A model generated the notes under the pieces. It ran no database searches, was not told where the DNA came from, and worked only from the letters and a program-made list of their open reading frames with translations. This document shows positions 6,521-14,942 of a DNA stretch of 64,000 nucleotides, piece by piece (position 1 is the first letter of the stretch; the number at the start of each line of letters is the position of its first letter). The stretch spans positions 1-64,000 of the forward strand of contig JAFUTI010000020.1 in NCBI GenBank assembly GCA_017471465.1, written 5' to 3'. The DNA comes from Prevotella sp. GTDB taxonomy: Bacteria > Bacteroidota > Bacteroidia > Bacteroidales > Bacteroidaceae. A program made the position numbers and the translations under genes.

Positions 6521-7654
6521 ATGAAATTAGAGAATCCCTTCCCCGAATATGGCTACTTTGGTCCTGAATACTTCTGCGATAGGGAGCAGGAGACGGAAGA
6601 GCTGATTAATGCGCTGGTCAATGGCAGCAACGTGACGCTGATGGCTCCCCGGCGCATCGGTAAGACAGGCCTGATAAGCCATGCCTTTGAACGGATGAAG
6701 GCAAGGAACAAGAACGTGCGCTGTTTCTATGTGGACATCTTCTCGACAAAGAACTTTAACCAGATGGTACAGTTCATTGCCAATGCCGTCATCGGTAAAC
6801 TCGACTCCCCCTCGCAGTCGGTCATGAGGAAGCTCAACACGTTCGTGTCTGCCCTACGGCCAACGATGAGTCAGGATCCCCTCACGGGCATGCCCACTTT
6901 CAGTGTGTCGGTCACTGCTGAAAGGGCCCGCGACACACTCCAGCAGGTGTTCGAATATATGAAGGAGTCGGGACGGCAATGTTATTTAGCTATTGACGAG
7001 TTCCAACAGGTGAGCCGCTATACCGAGATTGGCGCCGACGCGTTCATACGCTCAATCATACAGTTTGTTCCCAACGTGCATATCATCTTCTCGGGTAGTC
7101 AGCAACACCTGTTGGCCGACATGTTCATGTCGCCAGAGCACCCGTTCTTCAACAGTTCGCAAATTATGACGATAGGCGCCATCGATGCCCATGTCTACAG
7201 GGCGTTCGCCAACAGCTTCTTCGTCCTGCAGAAGCGGGAAATGTCGGAGGAAGCATTCGCCTACCTGTACGACATGGTTGACGGACAGACGTGGTATGTG
7301 CAAAAGATCCTCAATCGGCTCTATCGTACGCCGAAAGGCAAGCTCGACCAGGACGATGTGTTTAGGGCAACCGACAAGATTCTGCATGAACAGGAGATCA
7401 ACTACCAGTCAAACTACAATCTGTTGACCAGTAACCAGGCGCAGTTGCTGACGGCCATCGCCTGCGAGGGCAAGGTCAGCGCCCCTACGTCGCTCGAGTT
7501 CGTCCTCCGCCACCAGCTTCCGGCTCCCAGTAGCATCAAAATGGCATTGAAGTCGCTACAAGACAAAGAGTTCCTGTTCTACGATGCCAAACAAGGTTAC
7601 ATGGTTTACGACCGGTTCTTTGGCATGTGGCTTAAGAGGTTGTCAGGTGAATGA
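6521..7654 (+). CDS. ATP-binding protein, archaeal-ATPase/STAND-like AAA family
   Basis: A 377-residue protein. Near the N-terminus, NPFPEYGYFGPEYFCDREQETEELINAL precedes a Walker A variant (MAPRRIGKTGLISHAF). Walker B is CYLAIDEFQQV near residue 165, followed by a sensor-like FSGSQQHLLADMF. The C-terminal third is winged-helix-like (NLLTSNQAQLLTAIACEGK, GYMVYDRFFGMWLKRL). This is a common Bacteroidota stand-alone P-loop ATPase related to archaeal ATPases; its cellular role is unknown. The ATG at 6521 is chosen because an ATG 15 bp upstream is closed at once by TGA. It is monocistronic beside the repeat-rich region, consistent with an accessory gene. Confidence 0.8.
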   Translation: MKLENPFPEYGYFGPEYFCDREQETEELINALVNGSNVTLMAPRRIGKTGLISHAFERMKARNKNVRCFYVDIFSTKNFNQMVQFIANAVIGKLDSPSQSVMRKLNTFVSALRPTMSQDPLTGMPTFSVSVTAERARDTLQQVFEYMKESGRQCYLAIDEFQQVSRYTEIGADAFIRSIIQFVPNVHIIFSGSQQHLLADMFMSPEHPFFNSSQIMTIGAIDAHVYRAFANSFFVLQKREMSEEAFAYLYDMVDGQTWYVQKILNRLYRTPKGKLDQDDVFRATDKILHEQEINYQSNYNLLTSNQAQLLTAIACEGKVSAPTSLEFVLRHQLPAPSSIKMALKSLQDKEFLFYDAKQGYMVYDRFFGMWLKRLSGE

Positions 7655-7678
7655 ATTGAAAGAAAAAATGAAAAATCT

Positions 7679-7709
7679 TTTGCGGTTCGCAGACTTATTT
7701 GTACCTTTG
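7679..7709 (+). promoter_or_regulatory. Promoter of the small membrane protein operon
   Basis: TTTG (7679-7682), exactly 19 bp, then TACCTTTG (7702-7709). Start codon at 7740. Confidence 0.75.
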
Positions 7710-7739
7710 CACGAAGAAAACCAAAACAATAAAAATACT

Positions 7740-7895
7740 ATGGCAAAGAAAACGGCAAAAGAAACCAACCCTAAGCGCGTTGCTTACGAGAAGAAGCAGG
7801 AACAGCAGGGTGAGAAAGTTGTCAAGTGGATCATCGGCGTGCTTATAGCACTGGCACTGTGCTATGCTGCCTACTCCATCTGGCTCGTCGCCTGA
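7740..7895 (+). CDS. Small single-span membrane protein
   Basis: A 51-residue protein: a Lys-rich N-terminal half (MAKKTAKETNPKRVAYEKKQ) and one hydrophobic helix (WIIGVLIALALCYAAYSIWL). The ATG at 7740 is fixed by the promoter at 7679-7709; longer in-frame extensions would begin inside the ATPase gene. The next gene starts 6 bp downstream, so it heads an operon with the CYTH protein and dGTPase. No family is recognised. A positive N-terminus predicts N-in topology. Confidence 0.75.
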   Translation: MAKKTAKETNPKRVAYEKKQEQQGEKVVKWIIGVLIALALCYAAYSIWLVA

Positions 7896-7900
7896 GTGCC

Positions 7901-8386
7901 ATGAGCGGCATGGAGATTGAGCGGAAGTTCCTGGTCAGGAAGGGCAGCGACTTCAAGGCTCAGGCCTACACTCACGACCGTATCAAGCAGGGCTATATCT
8001 GCAGTGGTCATGGGCGTACGGTGAGGGTACGCCTGCGTGGCGACCGTGCTTACCTCACCATCAAAGGGCCGTCCCGCGACGGAGGGCTGAGCCGTTATGA
8101 GTTCGAGAAGGAGATCACTGTGGAGGAGGCCGAGCAGCTGTTCCGCCTCTGTGAGCCTGGCGTCATCGACAAGACGCGCTACCTGGTGAAGAGCGGCCGT
8201 CATACCTTCGAGGTCGACGAGTTCTATGGTGACAATGAAGGTTTGGTCATGGCCGAGGTGGAGCTGTCGGCACCCGACGAACCGTTCGAAACGCCCGATT
8301 TCATCGGGGAGGAAGTTACCGGCGACCGCCGCTACTACAACAGCCACCTCCGTCAGAATCCTTATAAACTCTGGGGCAACTCATGA
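7901..8386 (+). CDS. CYTH-domain (triphosphate tunnel) protein
   Basis: A 161-residue protein opening with MEIERKFLVRKG, the ExExK signature that binds metal-triphosphate in CYTH enzymes. Alternating charged beta strands follow (GRTVRVRLRGDRAYLTIKG, SRYEFEKEI, TRYLVKSGRHTFEVDEFYG, LVMAEVELSA), forming the tunnel wall. Bacterial members are mostly inorganic triphosphatases or nucleotide phosphohydrolases; which one applies cannot be told. The start at 7901 is taken; 7910 gives the exact MEIERKF start and is equally plausible. The stop overlaps the dGTPase ATG by four bases, a tight link between two triphosphate-handling proteins. Confidence 0.85.
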   Translation: MSGMEIERKFLVRKGSDFKAQAYTHDRIKQGYICSGHGRTVRVRLRGDRAYLTIKGPSRDGGLSRYEFEKEITVEEAEQLFRLCEPGVIDKTRYLVKSGRHTFEVDEFYGDNEGLVMAEVELSAPDEPFETPDFIGEEVTGDRRYYNSHLRQNPYKLWGNS

Positions 8387-9723
8387 TGAACTGGCAACAA
8401 CTGATATCTAACAAACGCCTTGGACAGGAACAGCGCCACCCTGAGCGGCACGACGACCGCACGGAGTTCAAGCGCGACTATGACCGGCTGATATTCTCGG
8501 CCCCTTTCCGTCGGCTGCAGAACAAGACGCAGGTGTTCCCGTTGCCGGGCAGCGTCTTCGTCCACAACCGGCTGACCCATTCGTTAGAGGTAGCCAGCGT
8601 CGGCATGTCACTCGGCAATGACGTGGCACGTATCCTGTCCGACCGGCACCCGGAACTGAAGGACACTTTGTTCGATGAAATCGGCCAGATTGTGGCGACA
8701 GCCTGTCTGGCCCACGATATGGGAAACCCGCCGTTCGGCCACTCCGGCGAGAAAGCCATCCAGACATTCTTCACCGAAGGTCCGGGGCGTGACCTGCAGC
8801 GACAGGTCAGCCGCGACTTCTGGGACGATATCACCCACTTCGAGGGCAACGCCAATGCCTTCCGCCTGCTGACCCACCAGTTTGAGGGGCGCCGGCAGGG
8901 CGGCTTCGTCATGACCTACTCCACCCTGGCCAGCATCGTGAAATACCCCTACGCCTCGTCGGCAGCATCGCATAAAGGGAAGTTCGGGTTCTTCTGCTCT
9001 GAGAAGGCCAACTATCAGAAAATTGCCGATGAATTGGGCATTTTTTGCATTTCGCAGCCTGGCGAGCCTTTGCGCTATGTACGCCACCCGCTGGTCTACC
9101 TCGTTGAGGCCGCCGACGACATCTGCTACGAGATTATGGACTTGGAGGATGCCCACAAGCTAAAGCTCCTCAGCTATGGCGAAATAGCCGCCTTGATGCT
9201 CGGATTCTTCGATGAAACCGCGCAAAAAAGTATCCTGAAACGTATTGATGAAGAATGTCTGACCGACGACAACGAGAAGGTAGTCTACCTGCGTGCCTGT
9301 GTTATCGGTAAGCTGGAGAACGAGTGCGTGCGTACCTTTGTTGAGCATGAGGAGGATATTCTCAGCGGACGGTTCGAAGGCAGTCTCATCGACCATATCG
9401 CCCCCTTGCAGGCCGAAGCTTACCGCCGGTGTGCCGACCTGTCGCGTCAGCGTATCTACCGCAGCAAGGTGGTGCTCGACGTCGAACTGTCGGGTTATAA
9501 GATTATGGAGACGCTGATGCAGCAGATGACCGAGGCCATCATGCACCCTGAGCGTTACTATTCGCAGCAGCTCATCGGACGGGTCTCGTCGCAGTATGCC
9601 ATCCACAGTGACGACCTTGAGACTCGTGTCATGGCTGTCATCGACTATATCTCGGGCATGACCGACGTCTATGCTCTCGACGTCTATCAGAAGATAAACG
9701 GCATTTCACTACCAATCGTATAA
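8383..9723 (+). CDS. dgt: Deoxyguanosinetriphosphate triphosphohydrolase
   Basis: A 446-residue HD-domain protein. The N-terminus has DRTEFKRDYDRLIFSAPFRRLQNKTQV, then HNRLTHSLEVASVG and ACLAHDMGNPPFGHSGE, which supply the H...HD...D metal site. The family hydrolyses dGTP (or dNTPs) to deoxynucleoside plus tripolyphosphate and helps balance nucleotide pools. Length and motifs match the full-length dGTPase group. It starts inside the CYTH stop codon (ATGA overlap), so it is translationally linked to it; the GH53 gene begins 9 bp later. Confidence 0.93.
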   Translation: MMNWQQLISNKRLGQEQRHPERHDDRTEFKRDYDRLIFSAPFRRLQNKTQVFPLPGSVFVHNRLTHSLEVASVGMSLGNDVARILSDRHPELKDTLFDEIGQIVATACLAHDMGNPPFGHSGEKAIQTFFTEGPGRDLQRQVSRDFWDDITHFEGNANAFRLLTHQFEGRRQGGFVMTYSTLASIVKYPYASSAASHKGKFGFFCSEKANYQKIADELGIFCISQPGEPLRYVRHPLVYLVEAADDICYEIMDLEDAHKLKLLSYGEIAALMLGFFDETAQKSILKRIDEECLTDDNEKVVYLRACVIGKLENECVRTFVEHEEDILSGRFEGSLIDHIAPLQAEAYRRCADLSRQRIYRSKVVLDVELSGYKIMETLMQQMTEAIMHPERYYSQQLIGRVSSQYAIHSDDLETRVMAVIDYISGMTDVYALDVYQKINGISLPIV

Positions 9724-9732
9724 ACAAAACCT

Positions 9733-11010
9733 ATGAAGAAACAACTACTTACTATTGCTCTCGCCACGTTAGGACTGCTGTGTGAAGCCCAGCAACGCTA
9801 TGTCGGCGGCGACATCTCGCTACTGCCCAGTTATGAGGCCAGCGGCGCCTGGTATATGGACGCCGACAACGAACGTATCACCGATATGCTCGGCTACCTG
9901 AAAGCCCAAGGACTGAACAGCCTGCGCGTGAGACTCTTTGTCGACCCTACACAGGCTACGCAGGACGAGAAGAACCAAGGTGTCCGTCAGGATCTGGCAT
10001 ACGTCAAGACGCTGGGAAAGCGCATCAAGGACGCCGGCTTCTCGCTGATGCTCGACTTCCACTACAGCGACACCTGGGCCGACCCGAAGCAGCAGATAAC
10101 GCCCGCGGCTTGGCTGTCGCTCGGCGACGCCGCCCTGCAAACGAAGATCTACGACTATACGAAGGACTGTCTGCAGCAGATGGTGGAGGCTGGCGCTACA
10201 CCCGACTTCATCCAGACGGGTAACGAGATTTCGTATGGCATGATGTGGGGCGGCCGCGGCTCTACGCAGAACCAATGCTTCACCACCAGCGCCGCTGCCA
10301 ACTGGAACCGCTTCTTCGCCTTGCTGAAAAAGGCAGGTCAGGCCTGTCGTGAGGTGTGCCCACAGGCGAAGATTATCCTGCACAGCGAGCGTGTGCCCCG
10401 TGTCAACGTGCTGAAAGACTGGCTCGACCGCATGGTGGCCAACAGCATCGACTACGATATCATCGGACTGAGCTACTATCCCTACCACCACGGCAGTCTG
10501 ACACAGCTGGAACTGGCCCTCAACCAGGCCGAGAACTACGGCAAGGACATCATGATTGTAGAGACGGGCTACTACTACGCCTGGCAGCCCAACGACGTGA
10601 CGAACGACCTGTCGTCGACATGGCCTATTACGCCAGCCGGTCAGCAGCAGTTTGCGAAGGACCTGATAGCCAAACTGAAGAATCACCCGAAGGTGACAGG
10701 ACTCTACTGGTGGTTCCTGGAAGCCTGTGAGAATGGCGTCGACTGGCAGAGTGCTGTTACGCCCAGTGGCTGGTATAATGCAAGCCTGTTCAACGACACG
10801 AATACCAGCGAAACGGGTTGGGGCTACGGTCAGGTGATGCCGGCCTTGGCAGAGCTAAAAGCCTTTGCCGAGGGCTCGTCAGGCATCAGCCAGGTAAAGG
10901 TGACGCATCGCGACGGTCGTTGGTACAGCCTGCAAGGTATGCGCTATGACGCTCAGCCGCAACGGCGCGGCCTGTATATTGTCGACGGCAAAAAGGTTTT
11001 TGTGAAGTAG
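9733..11010 (+). CDS. GH53 endo-beta-1,4-galactanase (secreted)
   Basis: A 425-residue secreted enzyme with signal MKKQLLTIALATLGLLCEAQ. The domain opens GGDISLLPSYEASGAWY. Catalytic residues are Glu165 in QTGNEISYG (acid/base) and Glu277 in IMIVETGYYYAW (nucleophile), with LRVRLFVDP and DFHYSDTWADP as further GH53 hallmarks. It cleaves the beta-1,4-galactan side chains of pectin. The C-terminus after residue about 390 is a short appended module (WYSLQGMRY, RGLYIVDGKKVFVK) that also ends the 848-residue secreted protein at 48098-50644. It lies 9 bp behind dgt, so it may share that transcript, although a terminator follows it. Confidence 0.93.
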   Translation: MKKQLLTIALATLGLLCEAQQRYVGGDISLLPSYEASGAWYMDADNERITDMLGYLKAQGLNSLRVRLFVDPTQATQDEKNQGVRQDLAYVKTLGKRIKDAGFSLMLDFHYSDTWADPKQQITPAAWLSLGDAALQTKIYDYTKDCLQQMVEAGATPDFIQTGNEISYGMMWGGRGSTQNQCFTTSAAANWNRFFALLKKAGQACREVCPQAKIILHSERVPRVNVLKDWLDRMVANSIDYDIIGLSYYPYHHGSLTQLELALNQAENYGKDIMIVETGYYYAWQPNDVTNDLSSTWPITPAGQQQFAKDLIAKLKNHPKVTGLYWWFLEACENGVDWQSAVTPSGWYNASLFNDTNTSETGWGYGQVMPALAELKAFAEGSSGISQVKVTHRDGRWYSLQGMRYDAQPQRRGLYIVDGKKVFVK

Positions 11011-11016
11011 ACCTAA

Positions 11017-11050
11017 GAAAAAGTAGTTACCCTCGGGCAACTACTTTTTC
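11017..11050. terminator. Bidirectional terminator, GH53 / glsB
   Basis: GAAAAAGTAGTT (11017-11028) and AACTACTTTTTC (11039-11050) pair perfectly over 12 bp, with a 10-base loop. The A/T ends supply U-runs in both directions. The glsB stop codon lies inside the right arm. Confidence 0.85.
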
Positions 11051-12033
11051 TCTTTATAGACAATTTTGTTGGCGCCGCTGGTGATGTGGAGCGCCTCGGG
11101 GTGCTCCTTGATGAAGGAGTCGATGTGGCGTACGCGTTTCGGTTCCCAGATCTCGTCGACGGCGATGAGGATGCCCGTCTCCTCGACATCGCCGAAGCCG
11201 TAGTTGATGGCCGTGCCGAAGAGTTTCATCGTCGGCGACAGGCTCATGTAGGCGTTCACCAATGGGGGAATGTTATACCCTAATGCACGGATGCCTTGGT
11301 TGAGGATGCGGTAGTCCTCGTCGAAATCCTTGCCACTGAAGAGTGTCTCCAACTCTTGCTCGTCGGTTTCGATTTTCAGCGGTTTCATCGGGAAAATCAG
11401 CTCTTCCTTGTCAGCAAAGTACTTACGTAGGAAGAAGAGGATCATGTCACGGCCGCGGCGGATGTACGAAGGGTACATGGTGAACTTGCCGAAGAAGTAG
11501 CGGACGTTGGGCTTGATGACGGTCAGCGCGCCTAAGCCGTCCCACAGGTTGTCAAGAGCGAACAGACTCTTGGCACCCATGCGCGAACTCTGGTAGGGCA
11601 GCGCGACGAACGAGCGCCCCAGCTCGATGGTGTAAGGGCGGTAGTCGTTGAGGAACTTCTCGCTGAAATGGAACATGTGGCTGGTGGCCAGTTTGGGCTG
11701 TCCTTTCTCGTCCATCTCCCAGTCCGAGCCCAGGATATACCTGTAGCCGCCGATAATCTCCTGCTCCTCGGGGTTCCAGACGATGAGCTGCTTGTAGCAG
11801 TTGTCGCAGGTGTCGAACTCGTCGATGTCGCAGTCTTTACCGGTGCCGCCTCCAGCCTCGCGAAAGGCAATCTCGCGAAGTCGGCCTATCTCGCGCATCA
11901 CGTTAGGTGCGTTATGGGCCGTGATGACATAGATTTCGTTATTGCTCTTGTTCGTCATGCGGAGCTGACGGTCGGACGTCAGTTCGCTGAGCAACAGCTC
12001 TTTAGGGATTGGGGCGATGATTGGTTGTTCCAT
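11041..12033 (-). CDS. glsB: Glycine N-acyltransferase (glycine-lipid synthesis), GNAT fold
   Basis: A 330-residue cytosolic protein of the hemolysin-like GNAT acyltransferase group: EIYVITAHNAPNVMREIGRLREIAFREAGGGTG, IGGYRYILGSDW, YTIELGRSFVALPYQ, PLVNAYMSLSP. In Bacteroides the pair GlsB/GlsA makes N-acyl-3-acyloxyacyl glycine lipids; GlsB attaches the 3-hydroxy fatty acid to glycine. The ATG at 12033 is chosen because it lies 2 bp after the stop of the upstream acyltransferase and begins MEQPIIAPIPKELL. The pairing supports the assignment, but an ornithine rather than glycine acceptor cannot be excluded from sequence alone. Confidence 0.8.
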   Translation of the reverse strand: MEQPIIAPIPKELLLSELTSDRQLRMTNKSNNEIYVITAHNAPNVMREIGRLREIAFREAGGGTGKDCDIDEFDTCDNCYKQLIVWNPEEQEIIGGYRYILGSDWEMDEKGQPKLATSHMFHFSEKFLNDYRPYTIELGRSFVALPYQSSRMGAKSLFALDNLWDGLGALTVIKPNVRYFFGKFTMYPSYIRRGRDMILFFLRKYFADKEELIFPMKPLKIETDEQELETLFSGKDFDEDYRILNQGIRALGYNIPPLVNAYMSLSPTMKLFGTAINYGFGDVEETGILIAVDEIWEPKRVRHIDSFIKEHPEALHITSGANKIVYKEKK

Positions 12034-12035
12034 GT

Positions 12036-12860
12036 TTATAGGTTGTAGACTTTGTCTTGTACCCACTGGGCCCATTCTGCGGGCTTGCGGGACTTGTCGA
12101 AGGTTTGCCAGGGTATGGGCTTGCCGATGGTGACGCGGAACGTCTTATGCACGTTTTTGTACATTTCATCGACCAGAAACAGCATGGCGAGGTTGAATGG
12201 CAGGAAACGGTCGGAGAAGCTGGCCAGACGGTAGAAGCTGTCGGAGTTCTGACCGCTGAAATGGATGGGTACCACGTCGCGCTGGTACTCCACACTTTTC
12301 ACAATAAACGTTTTTTTCCACGGTATGTCGCGGATGACCCCGTTCTTGCGCCGTGAACAGAGACCGGCGGGGAACATCAGCATGTGGTTGTCGCTCTGGA
12401 AGCCTGCCTCTACCATTTTCGGGAAGTCGCGTCCCTGCTTGCCCGTCTTGTTGATGGGTATGCAGAGCGGTGCCAGTCCCGGCAGGTTCATCAACAGGTC
12501 GTTGACAAGGTATCGGAAACGACCATCGTAATGATGTCCGATGATGGCGCCCAGCGCTACACCGTCCTCGCCGCCTAGCGGGTGGTTTGAGACAAAGGTG
12601 TAGAGACGTCCGTCGTCCTTTGCCGGCAGGTTCTCTGCCCCGACGATGTCGAGCGTGGCATCGAGATAGCGTACACATTCCTCCAGCCATTCTGTGCCGA
12701 CGAGATGGCGGCTGTCCCACAGGTAAGCATTCACTTCGTCCTGATGGACAATACGTTTGAGCCATGCAACAAGAAATCCGGGTACGAACTTAGCCTTCGC
12801 ACCCATCTTGTCGCTGAGAATCTTTTCGATGTCGATGGTCTTCTCCGTTAGTGTCACCAT
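12036..12860 (-). CDS. glsA: Glycine-lipid O-acyltransferase (lysophospholipid acyltransferase fold)
   Basis: A 274-residue PlsC-like acyltransferase. The catalytic block is FVSNHPLGGEDGVALG (NHxxxxxD form), followed by NDLLMNLPGLAPLCIPINKTG, LMFPAGLCSRRKNG and VPIHFSGQNSDSFYRLA. In the glycine-lipid pathway GlsA adds the second acyl chain to the hydroxyl of the N-acyl glycine. The start at 12860 (MVTLTEKTIDIEKIL) is preferred over 12902, which would overlap the TATTTTTG -7 candidate at 12889-12896. It precedes glsB by 2 bp. Confidence 0.8.
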   Translation of the reverse strand: MVTLTEKTIDIEKILSDKMGAKAKFVPGFLVAWLKRIVHQDEVNAYLWDSRHLVGTEWLEECVRYLDATLDIVGAENLPAKDDGRLYTFVSNHPLGGEDGVALGAIIGHHYDGRFRYLVNDLLMNLPGLAPLCIPINKTGKQGRDFPKMVEAGFQSDNHMLMFPAGLCSRRKNGVIRDIPWKKTFIVKSVEYQRDVVPIHFSGQNSDSFYRLASFSDRFLPFNLAMLFLVDEMYKNVHKTFRVTIGKPIPWQTFDKSRKPAEWAQWVQDKVYNL

Positions 12861-12888
12861 TCTACTGTCTGTCTCTTTAATCGGGATG

Positions 12889-12896
12889 CAAAAATA
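12889..12896 (-). promoter_or_regulatory. -7 box for glsAB
   Basis: TATTTTTG on the minus strand, 28 bp before the glsA ATG. No good TTTG at the expected distance, so this is a weak call. The rest of the 12861-13087 gap holds this box and the mraZ control region. Confidence 0.4.
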
Positions 12897-13016
12897 ACAC
12901 AAAAGATTGAGAAATTACACATTTTAGGCGAAAAAGTGCAGAATTTCGCTTTTTTTGACTTTTCGTGCCCTCTTAAGCCGTGATGTAACGATAATTAATG
13001 TTAAAATTTGAGATTT

Positions 13017-13059
13017 GTGGGGAAAAGTGGTGAATTGTGGGGAGAATTGTGTACCTTTG
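13017..13059 (+). promoter_or_regulatory. MraZ operator repeats and dcw promoter
   Basis: GTGG occurs at 13017-13020, 13027-13030 and 13037-13040, an exact 10-bp period in the contexts TTGTGGGGA, AAAGTGGTG and TTGTGGGGA. MraZ of other bacteria binds direct TGGG/GTGK repeats of this spacing upstream of its own gene. TACCTTTG (13052-13059) is the -7 box, 29 bp before the mraZ ATG. No standard TTTG -33 box is present, so the promoter may depend on the repeats or be repressed through them. Confidence 0.7.
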
Positions 13060-13087
13060 TGGCAGAATTCTTTATAAAGAGGTTTGT

Positions 13088-13549
13088 ATGCGTTTTTTAG
13101 GTAATATAGAGGCAAAGACAGATGCTAAGGGAAGGGCTTTCCTGCCAGCAACGTTCCGCAAGGTGCTTCAGGCATCGGGCAACGAGGCACTGGTGCTGCG
13201 AAAGGATATCTTCCAGGATTGTCTGGTGCTCTATCCTGAGAGCGTATGGAACGCACAGATGGACACCCTTCGTAGCCGGCTGAACCGCTATAATGCTCAG
13301 CATCAGCGCATTTTCCGTCAGTTTGTGTCGGAGGTGGAGATGCTGACCCTCGACGGCAACGGGCGTTTCCTGTTACCAAAGCGCTATTTGTCGATGGCCG
13401 GCATCCAGCAAGATATCAGGTTCATAGGCATGGGCGACACTATAGAGATATGGGCCGTCGAGAAAGCTGAATCGTCGAAGATGGACAGCGAGGAGTTCGG
13501 CGAGGCGCTTGAGGGTCTGATGGCGGGCGAGATACCAGCAGGAATTTGA
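13088..13549 (+). CDS. mraZ: MraZ, transcriptional regulator of the division cluster
   Basis: A 153-residue protein with two SpoVT/AbrB-like MraZ repeats: FLGNIEAKTDAKGRAFLPATFRKVL at the N-terminus and VEMLTLDGNGRFLLPKRYLSMAGI around residues 80-105. MraZ forms a ring-shaped oligomer that binds repeats upstream of its own operon. The ATG at 13088 gives the conserved MRFLGN start, while 13037 would begin inside the operator. It is first gene of the cluster, 13 bp before rsmH. Confidence 0.93.
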   Translation: MRFLGNIEAKTDAKGRAFLPATFRKVLQASGNEALVLRKDIFQDCLVLYPESVWNAQMDTLRSRLNRYNAQHQRIFRQFVSEVEMLTLDGNGRFLLPKRYLSMAGIQQDIRFIGMGDTIEIWAVEKAESSKMDSEEFGEALEGLMAGEIPAGI

Positions 13550-13562
13550 AATATCCGACAAG

Positions 13563-14480
13563 ATGATTGTCACTGCAGAGACATACCATGTACCAGTGCT
13601 TCTGAAGGAAAGCATTGACGGGTTGGCCGTTCAGCCCGACGGTGTCTACGTGGACGTGACGTTTGGCGGTGGGGGCCACAGTCGCGAGATCCTGCGCCGC
13701 CTTGGCGCCAAGGGTCGGCTTTATAGCTTCGACCAGGATGCCGATGCCGAGAAAAATATCGTCGATGATGATAGATTCACCTTTGTCAGGAGCAACTTTA
13801 GATATGTGAAGCAGTGGATGCGCTACTACGGTGTGGAACGGGTCGATGGACTGCTGGCCGACCTCGGTGTCTCAAGCCATCATTTCGACGATGCCGACCG
13901 GGGGTTTTCGTTCCGTTATGAGGATGCACCGTTGGACATGCGTATGAACAAACGGGCGGCGATGACGGCTGCCGACGTTGTCAACGGCTACAGCGAGGAG
14001 CAGCTGGCCGACGTCTTCCGTCTCTATGGCGAACTGAAGCAGGCCCGCAAGATGGCGTCGCTGATAACAAAGGCGCGACAGCAGTGTCGGATCTCCACTA
14101 CGTGCGACCTGCTCGGCGTGTTAGGCGTCGATACCGACAGCAGTCAGTGGAAGAAGGAAATGGCCCGCCTGTTCCAGGCACTGCGTATTGAGGTGAACCA
14201 CGAGATGGAAGCCTTAAAAGAGATGCTTGGCGGAGCTGCGGAGGTGCTGGGCTGTGGTGGCCGTCTGTCGGTCATTACTTACCACTCTCTGGAAGACCGG
14301 ATTGTGAAGAACGTGATGAAGGCCGGCAATGCCGAGGGCCGTGTTAACCAGGACTTCTTCGGTCGTGTGGAGTCTCCGTTCCGTCTGGTGAACAATAAGG
14401 TGATAGTGCCGGATGTGGATGAGCAGCAGCAGAATCCGCGCAGCCGGAGTGCAAAACTAAGAATAGCCGAAAAGGTGTGA
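13563..14480 (+). CDS. rsmH: 16S rRNA (cytosine-1402-N4)-methyltransferase
   Basis: A 305-residue protein of the MraW/RsmH family. It carries YHVPVLLKESIDGL at the N-terminus, the SAM motif VDVTFGGGGHSREIL, the substrate block GLLADLGVSSHHFDDADRGFSFRYEDAPLDMRM, and a C-terminal SVITYHSLEDRIVKN. It methylates N4 of C1402 in the ribosomal P site. Length and motifs are standard, and ftsL follows by 3 bp. Confidence 0.96.
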   Translation: MIVTAETYHVPVLLKESIDGLAVQPDGVYVDVTFGGGGHSREILRRLGAKGRLYSFDQDADAEKNIVDDDRFTFVRSNFRYVKQWMRYYGVERVDGLLADLGVSSHHFDDADRGFSFRYEDAPLDMRMNKRAAMTAADVVNGYSEEQLADVFRLYGELKQARKMASLITKARQQCRISTTCDLLGVLGVDTDSSQWKKEMARLFQALRIEVNHEMEALKEMLGGAAEVLGCGGRLSVITYHSLEDRIVKNVMKAGNAEGRVNQDFFGRVESPFRLVNNKVIVPDVDEQQQNPRSRSAKLRIAEKV

Positions 14481-14483
14481 GAT

Positions 14484-14942
14484 ATGACAGAAGAGGAAGA
14501 CATACAGGAGAAGCTGAAGGCGAAGGAACAGAATGCCTTGGAGAAGCTGAAGGAGATTAAGCAGCGTGTCAGCGAGGATGATACCGTCCCCGTTGGAACG
14601 CTGACCTTGCGTAAAATCCTTGGTGGTGACTTCCTGTCGGCGGAGCTCGTGCGCCGCAATATCTGGCCGCTGGTCCTGGTGGTTTTCTTCACGGTTGTCT
14701 ACGTGGCGTTCCGCTATCAGTGCCAGCAGGACATGATTAAGATAGACAAGATGGAAGGTCAGCTGAAGGATGCCAAGTATAAGGCTTTGTCGAGTTCGAG
14801 CACGCTGACAGAACGCTGCCGTGAGAGCCAGGTGCTGGAGAAGCTCCGCCAGAACCATGACTCGCTGCTGCACTCCAGCAACCAGCCACCCTATATTATT
14901 AATGTACCCGAGAAGGGATTTTTTAATGGAGACGACGAATGA
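14484..14942 (+). CDS. ftsL: FtsL-like division protein
   Basis: A 152-residue bitopic membrane protein. It has a long charged cytosolic part (EEDIQEKLKAKEQNALEKLKEIKQ) and one transmembrane helix near residues 61-76 (NIWPLVLVVFFTVVYVAF). A periplasmic coiled-coil-like stretch (MIKIDKMEGQLKDAKYKALS) and the tail [18 protein letters not shown] follow. FtsL sequences diverge strongly; the call rests on topology, size and position between rsmH and ftsI. Its stop overlaps the ftsI ATG. Confidence 0.85.
   Translation: MTEEEDIQEKLKAKEQNALEKLKEIKQRVSEDDTVPVGTLTLRKILGGDFLSAELVRRNIWPLVLVVFFTVVYVAFRYQCQQDMIKIDKMEGQLKDAKYKALSSSSTLTERCRESQVLEKLRQNHDSLLHSSNQPPYIINVPEKGFFNGDDE

Noticed and set aside
4529..7654. 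Toxin-antitoxin pair plus ATPase considered as one defence island
   Set aside because: They are separated by 1.35 kb of repeats, lie on opposite strands, and neither partner has a diagnostic anti-phage domain combination; co-function is unsupported.
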